From Thalassia testudinum (lineage: Eukaryota; Streptophyta; Magnoliopsida; Alismatales; Hydrocharitaceae): a stretch of DNA of 64,000 bases. This document shows, in pieces, positions 11,511-21,958 of the stretch. Within the stretch, counting starts at the first letter, position 1; each line of letters opens with the position of its first letter. Under the pieces are notes generated by a model. That model had not been told where the DNA came from. It searched no databases and saw only the letters and a program-made list of their open reading frames with translations. The stretch is taken from NCBI GenBank assembly GCA_037157565.1, contig JAZHRO010000063.1:90548001-90612000 (forward strand), written 5' to 3'. The translations under genes were made by a program, and so were the position numbers.

Positions 11511-13415
11511 ATGGCCGATCAACAGCCTCCTCTGCCTCAGGATCCATAGGAGGTATTTCGAAGGCAGCTAGAATAAATGCAAAGAATGCAAGAATGGTTC
11601 TAGAGAATGCAGGGCGCTCATCTCTTGAAGGATTTTTATGATCCTTCAAATTATGGGGAACGTCCTGGCATCCAGATTCCTACTGGAGATGTTGAAATCA
11701 AGCCCCAGGTGTTAAGCCTGATCAAACATTTCCATGGGCTTGGCTTTGAAGATCCGGTTTAGCACTTGGAGGACTTGACCACTTTGGTCCAGCAAGGCGC
11801 GAAACATGAATGAGGAGCAAATGATCATGAGGCTCTTCCCCCACTCTTTTAGGGATAAAGTCGCTCATTGGTACAGGACTATAGGAAGACCAATTGCAAC
11901 TTAGAATGAGTTGAAGCTGGTCTTTATGAAGAAATTCTTCCCTGTTAGATGTACCAATGCTTTGAGACAAGCAATTACTACCTTTACCCAGTAGCCGGGG
12001 GAGCAGTTTCATGTTTCCTGGTAGCGATTCCAAGACCCATTGTGGAGGTGTCCACACCACGAGGTGCTGAAATGGCAACTCGTGCAGATTTTCTACCATG
12101 GGTTGACTGAGAAACTCAGAAATCACGTTGATGCTTCTTGCGGAGGCAATTTCCTCAACAAAGACACAGATAGCGCACACGATTTGTTTGAGGAGATGAG
12201 AGAGAATTCGATCAATAATGCCTCCATGGATACTTTTAACCAGTCCCAGCGGCCTAGATTGAATGCTAATGAAGTCCATGACTCTCATTCATTCGATATG
12301 GAATTGATTTGTAATAAACTTGATAAGGTGGACTTGGTTGCTAAGAGAATGGAGGAGTGGATGGCTGGAAACTCAATGAACAACTCTCGATCCACTCAAT
12401 CCCAGAATTCGGGATTCCATTCATCGCGAGCTCCTTCTGGATGGGAGTTCGTGAATCAACTTGATGCGGCTCAACCTGTGAGCCAGCATTATTCGGAACC
12501 CCACGAGTTCCAAACTGGGGCCTTTGATCCCAGTTTCTTTGATCCCTCCCTTTCTTTCTCTCCATCCTCACCCTATGAGAATGTCTATGTTGTACAGGAG
12601 AATGTTAGGTCCAACCCGTACTCCAATGCTTATAATCCGGGTTGGAGGAACCACCCTAACTTCTCCTGGGAAAACTCGGGGCAGCAGACCCAATTCTGAC
12701 CCAGCAACTATGCTCCGCAATGACCAATGGGTCAGGGTCATGTTTACACTCAGCTGCCCCTGAATCATGTTAATCAGCCAGCTTGGAATGCCCATCAACC
12801 TGTAGGGTAGGCTGATTTAAACCAACAAATGGTAGAGATGCAAGGATCTATGCTCTAGCTCATGCAGCAAATGAAAACCTCACTGGATAACTTGCAAAAA
12901 GGGTTCATTGCTAATTCTCATCAACCTGGATCTCTACCATCTCAACCCATACCTAACCCGCGTAATATCCAGAATTCGAGCAATCAAGCTCATGGGTACG
13001 GGAATCAGAGGGACCCACACTCACATGCTCAGGTGGTTGAGCAGGGTCCTTCTTCTTCTTCTTCTGCAAATCAATGGTTCTTGGCTAGTGAAGCCCCTCA
13101 AATCTTTCCTAACCCTCCCCAAGACCCAAACCCGTATGCATCCGCTAATTCTGTTACCTTGAGGAGTGGTAAATAAACTCAGGATCCACGACCACACTGT
13201 TCTGATTTACGGAATCCTGAAGAACCTGAGGAGAGAAAGGAGAACTCTGGGGAAGAAATCAAGGCTCAGGAACCTGATTCTGAAGATCCGACTCATGTTC
13301 CTTTCCCTGAGGCCTTGATTAGATCAAGGAAGAAGTCTGTTGATAGTAATGAGGAGCTTCTGAATATTTTCAGAATGTCAAGATCAATATCCCGCTCCTC
13401 GATGCTATCAAACAT
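11511..13415 (+). pseudogene. Element A gag (degenerate)
   Basis: Starts at ATG 11511 (MADQQPPLPQDP), with in-frame stops soon after. Recognisable gag core includes IPTGDVEIKPQ, HFHGLGFEDP, and from 12040 the segment CPHHEVLKWQLVQIFYHGL with DASCGGNF and MRENSINN, which parallels the intact gag of element D (CPHHGVPKWEQVQSFYQGL, NATCGGNI). It continues through NPGWRNHPNFSWENS, a motif common in Athila-like gag, to about 13170. No CCHC zinc knuckle is evident. Gag would form the particle that packages the RNA. Stops and frameshifts make it nonfunctional. Confidence 0.85.
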
Positions 13416-13950
13416 ATACCGGCTTACGTGAAATTTTTAAAGGATTTATGTACACAGAAGTGTAAGTTGAGAGAATCTATTCCGAGAAAGGTGGTACTCT
13501 TCGAGCAGGCTAGTTCTATTATCTTGCATCACCTCCCTCAGAAGAAGAGAGATCCAGGTGCTCCTTTGATTTCTTGTGTCATTGGAGATTATACCTTTGA
13601 TATAGCACTGCTGGATCTGGGTGCATCCATCAACCTAATTCCAACTTCTCTTTACGAGAAGTTCGGATTAGGTGAACTTCGATCGACTTCAGTAACGCTG
13701 CAGTTAGCGGATCGTTCGGTCACAAATCCACGAGGCATTATTGAAGATGTTATTATTAAGGTTAAGGATTTCTATTTTCTTGTAGATTTCCTTATCCTTA
13801 ACATGGATGTACTTGAAATCTGAGGAACACAACTATCATTCTGCGGCGTCCATTCCTAGCTACCGCCAAGGCCAACATTAACTGTGAAAGCGATAGCATG
13901 GAAATCACCTTTGGGTATCAAAGAATGAAATTGGATATTTTTAAGGCGAT
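13416..13950 (+). pseudogene. Element A aspartic protease region (degenerate)
   Basis: LLDLGASINLIPTSLYEKF (13608-13665) is the Athila-type retropepsin site, with DLG in place of the usual D-T/S-G, followed by VTLQLADRS and IIEDVIIKVKDFYFLVDFLIL. The same block occurs in element D. The frame closes at a stop near 13823, after which the reading shifts. Confidence 0.85.
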
Positions 13951-15915
13951 TAATAAATTCGAGGATTGTGGATTTATTGACGAACTTGAGGACGATAATG
14001 TGAATATTGAAACTTGTATGATGGTTTCTGCATTTGAAAGTTCCTCTTCTGATGATGATTTGGACCCACAACCCTCTATGGCAGACCCGCCATCTTCTGA
14101 AGAGGTTATTGATTTTGTTCACTCTCAACCTCTCCCTCTTGATGAGTCTTCATTAGCATCTTCCTTACCTTCAATCATCAACCTGCCCTAGCTTGAACTG
14201 AAACCATTGCCTGAGAATCTGAAATATCAGTTTTTAGGACCACATAAGACGCTCCCTGTGATCATCAGTGCTAAATTAACAAAAGAGCAAGAGATTAAAC
14301 TAATTAAGGTCCTAAAGGAACACAAGGAGTCAATTGGTTGGACCATTCATGACCTTAGGGGGATTGGGCCATCTTATTGCAATCATAGAATATTTTTGGA
14401 AGATGAATCCTGCTCATCTCACCAGATGCAGAGGAGATTAAACCCGAATATGCGAGAAGTGGTCAAGAAGGAGATTATTAAGTGGCTCGATGAAGGAATC
14501 ATTGATCTGATCTCTGATAGTCTGTGGGTAAGTCCGGTGCAGATTATTCCCAAGAAAGTCGGGATTACCGTTGTGACTAACGAGAAAGGAGAATCTGTCA
14601 CAACTCGTTTAGATTCCTCTTGGAGATTTTGTATTGATTACAGGAAGCTGAACACAGCCATGAAAAAGGATCATTTCCCTTTGCCTTTTATTGATCAAAT
14701 CCTTGAAAGACTAGCCAGGCAGAAGTACTTCTATTTCCTTGATGGCTACTCGAGATACAACCAAGTCCCTATCCATCCCGAGGATCAGGAAAAAATGACT
14801 TTCACCTGTCCCTACAAAACCTTTGCTTTTCGTAGGATGCCATTCGACTTATGCAATACACTTGCGACTTTTCAAAGGTGTATGCTGGCCAAATTCTCTG
14901 ACATGGTGGGAGAGTTTATGGAAGTCTTCATGGACGATTTTTCTGTTTTGGAGAATCGTTTGACTCTTGTCTAGCTAATCTTGAAATGATTCTTAAATGA
15001 TGCATCAAAACAAGAATTGGTCCTTAGCTGGGAAAGGAATCATTTCATGACACAAGAAGGCATCATCTTAGGTCATGTAATCTTTGAATGGGGAATCGAA
15101 GTGGACAAAGCTAAGGTTGATGCTATCGCTAAACTTCCTCCTCCCACATCTGTCAAACAAATTCGATCATTTCTTGGTCATGTGGGATTCTACAATAGAT
15201 TCATCAAGGACTTTTTGAAGGTTGCTCGTCCTTTGAGAAATCTTCTCACCAAAGAAACGCCGTTTGATTTTGACGAATCATGCCGTAAGGCATTTGATTT
15301 TCTTAAAACAGCAGTCACTTGTGCTTCGGTGTTGCAACCATCGGTTTGGACAACCCCTTTTGAGATCATGACCGACGCTTCTGATTACGTGGTCAGGGCT
15401 GTTTTGGTTAGAAAGTTGATAGGAAGACATTTGTCATCTACTACACTAGTAAAACTCTGGACGAGGCCCAGAGAAATTACACTATTATTGGGAAGGAATT
15501 ACTAGCTGTAGTATTTGCTTTGGATAAATATAGGGCTTATCTCTTAGGGTCTCACGTCATCATATATACTGACCACTCGGCCTTGAGACATCTCTTGGAC
15601 AAAAGGGATGCCAAACCTCGGCTTATTCTTTGGATTCTTCTGCTTCAAAAATTTGATCTTGAAATCAAGGATAAATCCAGGGCACAGAATGTGGTGGCAG
15701 ATCATCTGTCGAGACTTCTGAGTGATTCTTCTCGTTCGGACATTCTGATTGCTGATACTTTTCCGGACGAAACCATCCTTATAGTTTCAGGTGTCCAAAC
15801 CCTGTGGTTTGCTGACATCGTTAATTATTTGGCCGTTGGTCAAATCCCCTAGGATTGGACCAAGCAACAATGGGATAGACTCAAATCTGAGGCCAAATAT
15901 TACTTCTGGGAGGAC
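13951..15915 (+). pseudogene. Element A reverse transcriptase and RNase H (degenerate, cut by B)
   Basis: The RT core reads QRRLNPNMREVVKKEIIKW, RFCIDYRKLN and the catalytic VFMDDFS near 14920-14945. It is followed by a frame change, thumb/connection motifs (IRSFLGHVGFYNRFIKDF), and RNase H motifs (EIMTDASDY, YTDHSALRHLL, VVADHLSRL) to 15852. The frame stops at 14974 and again around 15505. At 15916 element B interrupts the sequence within the linker before integrase; the reading resumes at 23722. These enzymes would copy the RNA and remove it from the hybrid, but this copy is broken. Confidence 0.88.
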
Positions 15916-16518
15916 TGATGTAAACACATTTACACTACTTAAAATGTCTATTTATGCATGTTCTTAAGCATAGGATTGCATTTCATGATATAAATATTGC
16001 ATTACATGCATCATCTTGCATTTAGAGTAGTTTGAATAAAATGGAGGTTAATTGTCTCCTTTTATGTGCTTGGACAGGGCAAATATTTTATCGGGGCCTC
16101 GAATCAAAGATCCAACCGTATGGATATGATCAGGGCGACGATTGGAGTTCAACGACTCCAAGATCGCCCTAATCAGGCATCCGTAGCATCAGATAGAGAC
16201 CGGGGAACCCTAGAAGATCAAGGGCCAGGATGGTGTAAATCCGCACTTCAGATGGAAAATCCGACCACACGGATGAATTCGGATCGACGATCGCAGCCGA
16301 ACGACACAAAAATCGAGTCAATCCGACATCCGTGGCACCATCTACAACTTCCAGAAGATGGACGGCCAAGATAGCGCCACGTGGCGCCATCCCAGCCGCC
16401 CAATCGGCCGCAGGAGTCCTGTGAAGACCGCGCACCGTCTCCTCTCCGCCGTTGGATCTCGATCCAACGGCTGCAGTCGCTCACGTTTAAAAACGTCCGC
16501 GCGACCATTTCGCCAGCG

Positions 16519-16570
16519 TAGCGCAGGGGCGACGCAGCTGCGGGCGAAGCGGAGGTCGCGGGTTCGAGCC
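16519..16570 (+). promoter_or_regulatory. tRNA-like A box and B box in the B 5' LTR
   Basis: TAGCGCAGGGG (16519-16529) and GGGTTCGAGCC (16560-16570) lie 41 bp apart, close to the spacing inside tRNA genes. GGTTCGAGCC fits the Pol III B-box consensus GGTTCGANNCC. The bases around the B box can form a five-pair T-arm (CGCGG with CCGCG). The 3' LTR copy (22562-22613) has TAGCGCAGCGG. A run of four T follows only at 16860, about 340 bp downstream. Confidence 0.6.
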
Positions 16571-16843
16571 GCGGTGAGGGGGTGGAAGGCGCGGGCGAGC
16601 AGGCGCGCACGAGCGTCAGATGAAGATCCAACGGCTGCGCGCGCTCAATCAGGACGACGCGCGATTGCACGCCGGGCGTAACGCGCGATCACATGCGGGC
16701 GGGCGCGCTACGCAGCGGGCGCGGGCGCGATCTAAGCCGTCCGATCTCGCGATCGGACGGCTGAGAATCAAGCGACGTGCGTATGCGTTACGCGCGCGGC
16801 CAGCCGAGCGGGCGCGCGTGGGCGCGGCGGCGACGGCGACGGC

Positions 16844-16882
16844 GGGGCTTTAGCGACGGTTTTATCCGTCACTAAAGACCCC
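16844..16882 (+). repeat. Imperfect palindrome in B LTR
   Basis: GGGGCTTTAGCGACGG and CCGTCACTAAAGACCCC flank TTTTAT and can fold into a stem with one mismatch and one bulge. The same occurs at 22887-22925 in the 3' LTR. The TTTAGCGACGG wording resembles subterminal motifs of CACTA elements. Confidence 0.7.
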
Positions 16883-16934
16883 TTATTTATTATTTTGAAG
16901 ATGTAATGTCCATTTTGCCCCCACTCCTTGCAAC

Positions 16935-16942
16935 TATAAAAG
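16935..16942 (+). promoter_or_regulatory. TATA box of the B 5' LTR
   Basis: TATAAAAG followed by GAGACCCCC; same context as the TATA box in element A. The start of transcription probably lies about 30 bp downstream. Confidence 0.75.
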
Positions 16943-17681
16943 GAGACCCCCTCCATACGAAATTTTCATCCCTTCCTTCTCCTCTCTACCTCTCCAAAGC
17001 TCAAGAGAAGCTTGTCCCACACCCGGGATGCTTCTCGCGAGATAAAGTCCAAATTTTCGTCCCCCTTCGGAAGTGGATCCCGCGACGACGACGGCGTGCT
17101 GCTTCGTTCCCGTTCTTCTGCTTCGTCCTCCTTCGTCCCGCTTCGTTCTCCTTCGTCCAGGCGTCGTCCCGTCCGGCTCGTCCTCCAAGCGACCGTCGAG
17201 GAGGATTTCTCTCTCCCTATTCTTTTTACTGCTTTCTAATATAGATTTACTGCTTTCTAGAGTAGTCTATTCGTCCTCCGAGCGATCGTCGAGGAGGACA
17301 TTTCTCCCTCCATTCTTTTAATGCTTTCTAGAGTAATTATTTTATGTTTTCTAGTTGTAACGAAAGAACTCTTTTATGATAAATTCCTTGTCTATTCTAC
17401 ATCTCATTTTGATTTCCATGTATAGTATTCTTTCTCTCTCTCTTACTCCCTCTGTCTCTTTTATTTGTTGTAGATACTTAGATAGTTTAAATTGAATTTC
17501 TTTGTGACAAAATAAAAAGAAACGCGAAGTTTTTAAATCAAACGTTCGCCTCCCTGTGTTCGACCCGGAATTTTGATTTCGGTATAAATTTTATTTGTTG
17601 AACACGAATCCTTCGCTTTCGAACTACAACGACGGGTTTTCCAAAACCAAACATGTTAGCATAGATTCTCGTTCAACATTT

Positions 17682-17699
17682 TGGCGCCGCTGCCGGGGA
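17682..17699 (+). other. Primer-binding site of element B
   Basis: TGGCGCCGCTGCCGGGGA, three bases after the LTR end, identical to the site in element D. It is the Athila/Tat-type site, conventionally assigned to tRNA-Asp. Confidence 0.88.
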
Positions 17700-18909
17700 G
17701 GCAACGATCTTTGATTTCTCTTCACGTTTTGTAACTTACAAATCATTTACCTCACTTTTCTCCTTTCTTATTGTAATTGCAGGTACTCTTTTGAGGCAAG
17801 CAAAAGCAGTAGATTGGAGTAAAGTGCTGTGAAAGGTTTTGTAAGTTATCACCCATTCTTTCCCCCTCCATAGATTTCATTCGCCACATTGAATCCAAAT
17901 TCCAATTAACCTAGGTGTTTGCATAAATCCTAGGAATAGTTTGGTTGTTTGGATTCTCACTCACATTCATTCCACCTTCATTTATATAAAAAAAAAAGTA
18001 AAAAGATAATTTTGTGGGGTAATTTTCAACAAATACACAATGTACACCCACATTTAAAGGCACTTAACCAAATTGATTTGTTTCTACTCAACTGGGTTCT
18101 GATCTGTGGGACCAGTACACATAAAGCAACACATAAAAGAGTAGAAATCATTCTAAGTTAACCATCTTTGTGTGCCTAACTTAGTGGTGCATTTGAGGCC
18201 AATTGTTTGAGTTGATTGGGCCGCACCACTTCAAATAAAATCAACTCATCAAGTAGCTGCCAATTAGGTTCAACTCTTAGGGATCTACCAGGCACTCCAC
18301 ATTCTTTTTAAACTTTAAAGGAAAATATCTTCACCTGTGCTTGCAAAACCTGGTGTGCCAATGAAACTTGATTGAAAACACCTAAAGATGAATCCTAAAA
18401 GCTACTAAGCAAGATTTGAACCTTAAAATTCATCACATCAAAAATAATCTTGCTTGAAAACCACTGGTTGTGCACGCACACACAAAGCAATCAATCATTA
18501 AGGGCACAACCCATTTAAAGGGCCCATCACATTCCAAAGCACATTCAAACCTAGCCCTAAATAAAATAGAGTAGACGTTGGCCTTAAGGATTGGACTCGC
18601 TCTTCAGAACTCAGAACGAGATTATTTTCGATTAGTCTATTTCTACTGTTCAATCTGATGTCTAGCTAGGGGAGCAGAGTCAAACGATCGCGGCTGGGAA
18701 GGTACACTAGGAACCGGAGGCGCAAGCCGAAGGAAGAACCTTCTCCCCAGTCCCTCCTTCTAACTGGTTGGATTGAACAGACAGAAGTAGATCAAATCGT
18801 TCCTTTATCTCAAGACGGGTTTTGGGAGTCTGTAGGTCTGTAGGCTAACCCATTTAAGGACAGGTTTGATTGTTTGTATTGCAGGGCACCTTTCTTCCTC
18901 CCGTGTCTC
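17700..18909 (+). other. Element B leader
   Basis: Noncoding, about 1.2 kb, strongly parallel to the element A leader (10205-11510). A pyrimidine-rich tract with TTGTATTGCAG ends at 18882, just before the ORF. This could be a splice acceptor; element A has a matching one near 11380. Confidence 0.65.
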
Positions 18910-20340
18910 ATGAATCCTTCCACATATTTCACGCATTCCCGCTCTTTCCCTCCTGTTGTAAATTATCCTCAACATGACGATTATCCCAACTCGTATTGTA
19001 ATCGACCATCAGTTAGTTGGGATAATTCGGATTGGGGATACAATTCCAGACCCCCGTGTTTAGGGTCTAACCCTGAACACTTTGATTCTCAATTCTATCC
19101 TTCTCAGAGTTGCATCGATTATAGATCGTCCTCCTTTCATGAACAACCTAATGCGATCTACAATCAAGAAGGATACACTGATCCTTACCCATCCTCTGAT
19201 TTCACTGCCTTTAGGTCATCTCCATCTTTTGAACAATCTGAAATGACCTATTATCAGGATGGGTATAACGAATCTCAATTCGTTAATTCCTCTACATTGA
19301 TGTCAAACCCGCCCAACCCTGAACCAACTCATTTGGTTCAGGTTAATCAGGTTCAAGATAAGGTTCTGGCTAACTTGAGGAATATCATTCAATCTTTAGA
19401 AGTTCAGCCAATACCTTGCATTGAGAGATTGGAGCCCCTGATTGAAATGATTGATGATTTAAACAAGTCTTTGTTGGATTGGCTCCAGGATGTTAAGGAT
19501 AAGAACCCGAGTGAGTTTCTACTTGGGAAATTAGCGAAATTGAGGATGAGATTCGTGGTTGCTTTGATTCAATCTTGGAATAATTCCCAGGATGAACTCT
19601 CTTCAGGAAAACCAATGACAGAACCCGCTCAGGCACCTGTTGGGGGGGACACGTGTTACGAAGCTGACCAGATTGAATTAAAGCAACCAATTAAGGATGA
19701 TCTGATTTCTTCACCTGAGATCCCTGAGCCGGGTTACGAGAAAACGTATGTCTCCTGGGAACACAAAGTGACAACTGATTTTGGGACATACATTGATACG
19801 GATCCTGATTTCTTTGATGGTGAAGATTCAAGTTGCGAAGTCTCACACGAGTTTTCAAATCACGATTTTTGTGAGACGATTGGGCCTGAGGAATCTGATA
19901 GATCATTTGATAGCCCAATAACTGAGGAAACTGATCTTATTAGGGCACACGATACAGATCCAGAATCGCATTTTCTGGAGGAATCAATTCAATGCCCTGA
20001 TTATCAGTTACACCCTGTTGAGCTTATTGATGATTTTAATTCTGAGATAATTAGACCCAAGTCAATTTTGATTCTGCCACATCATTTACACTTGGAGATT
20101 CCAGACGGGGTGATGAATATACAAGATGTCCTGGAATTTGATACACTTAATGAGGAGGATAGGAGCGGGGAAGTTCTAATTTGGGAAGTTAATTTTGGAG
20201 GAAATGGAAGATTGAGTCGAAGGGTTCCTTTTAAGCTGAAACCATCAAATCAGAACCCTTACGACATTTGTTTCGAGGATGTCAAACTCAAGCACACATT
20301 TAACGATTATCCTTTTGAGCTTCAATTCTCTGTAATCTGA
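18910..20340 (+). CDS. Orphan ORF of element B, unknown function (476 aa)
   Basis: An uninterrupted frame, the only long one inside element B. The first ATG is at 18910 (MNPSTYFTHSRSFPP); the open frame extends upstream to a TTG at 18874 but no ATG exists there. I do not recognise a family. The N-terminal third is rich in Tyr, Pro, Ser and Asn, with NRPSVSWDNSDW faintly echoing the NHPNFSWENS motif at the gag C-terminus of element A. The middle has a hydrophobic, possibly helical segment (VLANLRNIIQSLE, LIEMIDDLNKSLLDWLQ). The rest is acidic, then ends with a denser, perhaps folded part (GEVLIWEVNFGG, FELQFSVI). There is no retropepsin, RT, integrase, CCHC or signal peptide. It may be a gag-derived RNA-binding or packaging protein, but that is inference. 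Confidence 0.75.
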   Translation: MNPSTYFTHSRSFPPVVNYPQHDDYPNSYCNRPSVSWDNSDWGYNSRPPCLGSNPEHFDSQFYPSQSCIDYRSSSFHEQPNAIYNQEGYTDPYPSSDFTAFRSSPSFEQSEMTYYQDGYNESQFVNSSTLMSNPPNPEPTHLVQVNQVQDKVLANLRNIIQSLEVQPIPCIERLEPLIEMIDDLNKSLLDWLQDVKDKNPSEFLLGKLAKLRMRFVVALIQSWNNSQDELSSGKPMTEPAQAPVGGDTCYEADQIELKQPIKDDLISSPEIPEPGYEKTYVSWEHKVTTDFGTYIDTDPDFFDGEDSSCEVSHEFSNHDFCETIGPEESDRSFDSPITEETDLIRAHDTDPESHFLEESIQCPDYQLHPVELIDDFNSEIIRPKSILILPHHLHLEIPDGVMNIQDVLEFDTLNEEDRSGEVLIWEVNFGGNGRLSRRVPFKLKPSNQNPYDICFEDVKLKHTFNDYPFELQFSVI

Positions 20341-21136
20341 CATTTTGGCCTTGGGTTGCATCCTCACAAATCGCAGGCCCGACCCCGCTTGCATTCTGAT
20401 TTTAGGTTTTGGGTAATTTTTATCCAGAACCTAAGATATTCTCGATTATGGGGTGTGGGTCTGCACCACAATCTGGTCCACATCTGTGGACCTCTGCTGA
20501 CAGGTCAGAGGATTCTTCTGTTCATTTTAATTCTGACCTGCACATGTGAATTCTTCATTTCTTTTCTTTGTATAGTGTGCCTAGCTGAAGGCACTAAACT
20601 CAGCACATATACAGTTCTTTTTCATTTTCATCTCGGAGCGGACCCGATATCCACGCAATTCAGGTGCTTTCTACTCTTTTCCAGTCTGTTTTATGTCTTT
20701 TTAATACAATGAGGACATTGCATTAGATAGGCATGGGGGGGTGGATATTTATCTTTGAATTCATTCGTCAGCTCCGTAGATTTGTTTTATTATTAAAAAA
20801 AAAAAAAATCGAAATTAGGAAAGAGAATTTAGGATTAAGAAAATTTTCGATCTTAAGAAATACTATATTATGGTTTGAATACAAAGACCCTTCAGGTCTT
20901 TGGACTTAATCAGCCTATGTATCCTCTAAAATGTGGATTTGTTTTTCGAGTTCTCGCCAACCTGAATTTTATTATAATTGGAATAAATAAGTTTGGGTGA
21001 TAAGTACACGACTTGTCAACCCGCCCTCTGATTTAAGGGAATTTTGAGTTTTAAGCATCTACACACTTTCTTTGCACTGACTCGTTGTTTGGCGATTTTA
21101 ACGGAAATTGGGTAGCTAATGAACCTTCTAGGGTGA

Positions 21137-21377
21137 TATGGCTGGCAAGTTATCGTGGGTAACAGCCCATAGGTAGGTTGTCCAGAGCCCAGTCACTGGA
21201 CCTTTCTCTTTTTGCTGCCTTTAGGTAAATCTTAGACCAGGGAAGCCACCTACTTAAAAAAAAAAAAAAATCAAAAAGGAGAAAAGAACAAAAAGAAATA
21301 AGCCACACTTCGCCGCACGAGTATGGCTGGCAAGTTGTCGGTGGTAACAGCTCATCGACCGGTTGTCCAGAACCCAG
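21137..21377 (+). repeat. Paired imperfect direct repeats in B 3' region
   Basis: TATGGCTGGCAAGTT...TTGTCCAGAGCCCAG at 21137-21192 recurs as TATGGCTGGCAAGTT...TTGTCCAGAACCCAG at 21322-21377. Element A has the same pair at 25473-25528 and 25692-25747. Confidence 0.85.
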
Positions 21378-21924
21378 CTCAGAAAATGCACTAAAAATTC
21401 CCAAAACACTTAGGAAGAAGCGGAGAAGTAGAATAAACCGGGGAGATATACACTGGATTCACCCTTGTGTTGACCCCGTTAAAAAAAAAAAAAAAAAAAA
21501 AAAAGTAGGGAGAAAGCTACCGGTTGTAAAGATACACCTTTAGGCAGAATTCTTTTTGAGGTCACCTAGAGGCGTAGAAATCCGAAGTCCGTTTTAATTG
21601 CCGGTCAACGAGTCTATCACAATCACAATAAGATGCTTGAAACTTAGGGTTCTCATCAAATCTTGGGTGAGTTGAATGGCCGTAGAAAGCCACTCTTAGA
21701 CCCTAAAATTTGAAAATCCAAAAAAAAAAAAAAAAGAGAGTAAAAACAGAAAAAGAAATTTTTCTTTGAATAAGGCGAGGCTTGAGGCGGTCTGCATTTT
21801 GGCTGATACCCGAGCACTGTTGTGTCTTTGAAAGTTCAGTTCTTAAGTAGACAATTTCTTAATGATTGAAAATAACTCAGGTCCAAATAATCTAACCTAA
21901 TTCTTTTATAAATAGCATATAGTT

Positions 21925-21958
21925 TTTGCTAGGGACTAGCAAAGATAGGATGGGGGTA
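21925..21958 (+). promoter_or_regulatory. Hairpin plus polypurine tract of element B
   Basis: TTTGCTAG-GGA-CTAGCAAA (21925-21943) is a perfect 8-bp stem with a three-base loop. It is followed within 4 bases by the polypurine tract AGGATGGGGGTA that abuts the 3' LTR. The tract primes plus-strand DNA in LTR elements; the hairpin's role is unknown. Confidence 0.7.

Larger units (their letters stand above)
15916..17678 (+). repeat. Element B 5' LTR
   Basis: 1763 bp, nearly identical to 21959-23721. A GC-rich middle (16380-16850) holds the A/B-box pair and is followed by a hairpin (16844-16882), a TATA box and the CCCTGTGTTCGACC block (17552-17565). Confidence 0.95.
20341..21958 (+). other. Element B 3' noncoding region
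   Basis: About 1.6 kb without an ORF, parallel to element A 24924-26314. It holds an internal G-rich tract (AGGCATGGGGGGGTGG, 20729-20744), several A-homopolymers (near 20795, 21257, 21721, and about 24 A from 21481), two imperfect direct repeats of about 56 bp (21137-21192, 21322-21377), a hairpin (21925-21943) and the terminal polypurine tract AGGATGGGGGTA (21947-21958). Confidence 0.8.

Noticed and set aside
11722..12288. 188-codon minus-strand frame
   Set aside because: Antisense shadow of the element A gag, which is recognisable on the plus strand.
16505..16590. A functional tRNA gene in the B LTR
   Set aside because: A and B boxes fit, but acceptor, D and anticodon arms do not pair into a convincing cloverleaf.
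15916..17678. Treating the four similar LTRs as one element with four LTRs
   Set aside because: A and B LTRs differ in length and sequence, and each pair has its own target duplication, so two nested elements explain them.
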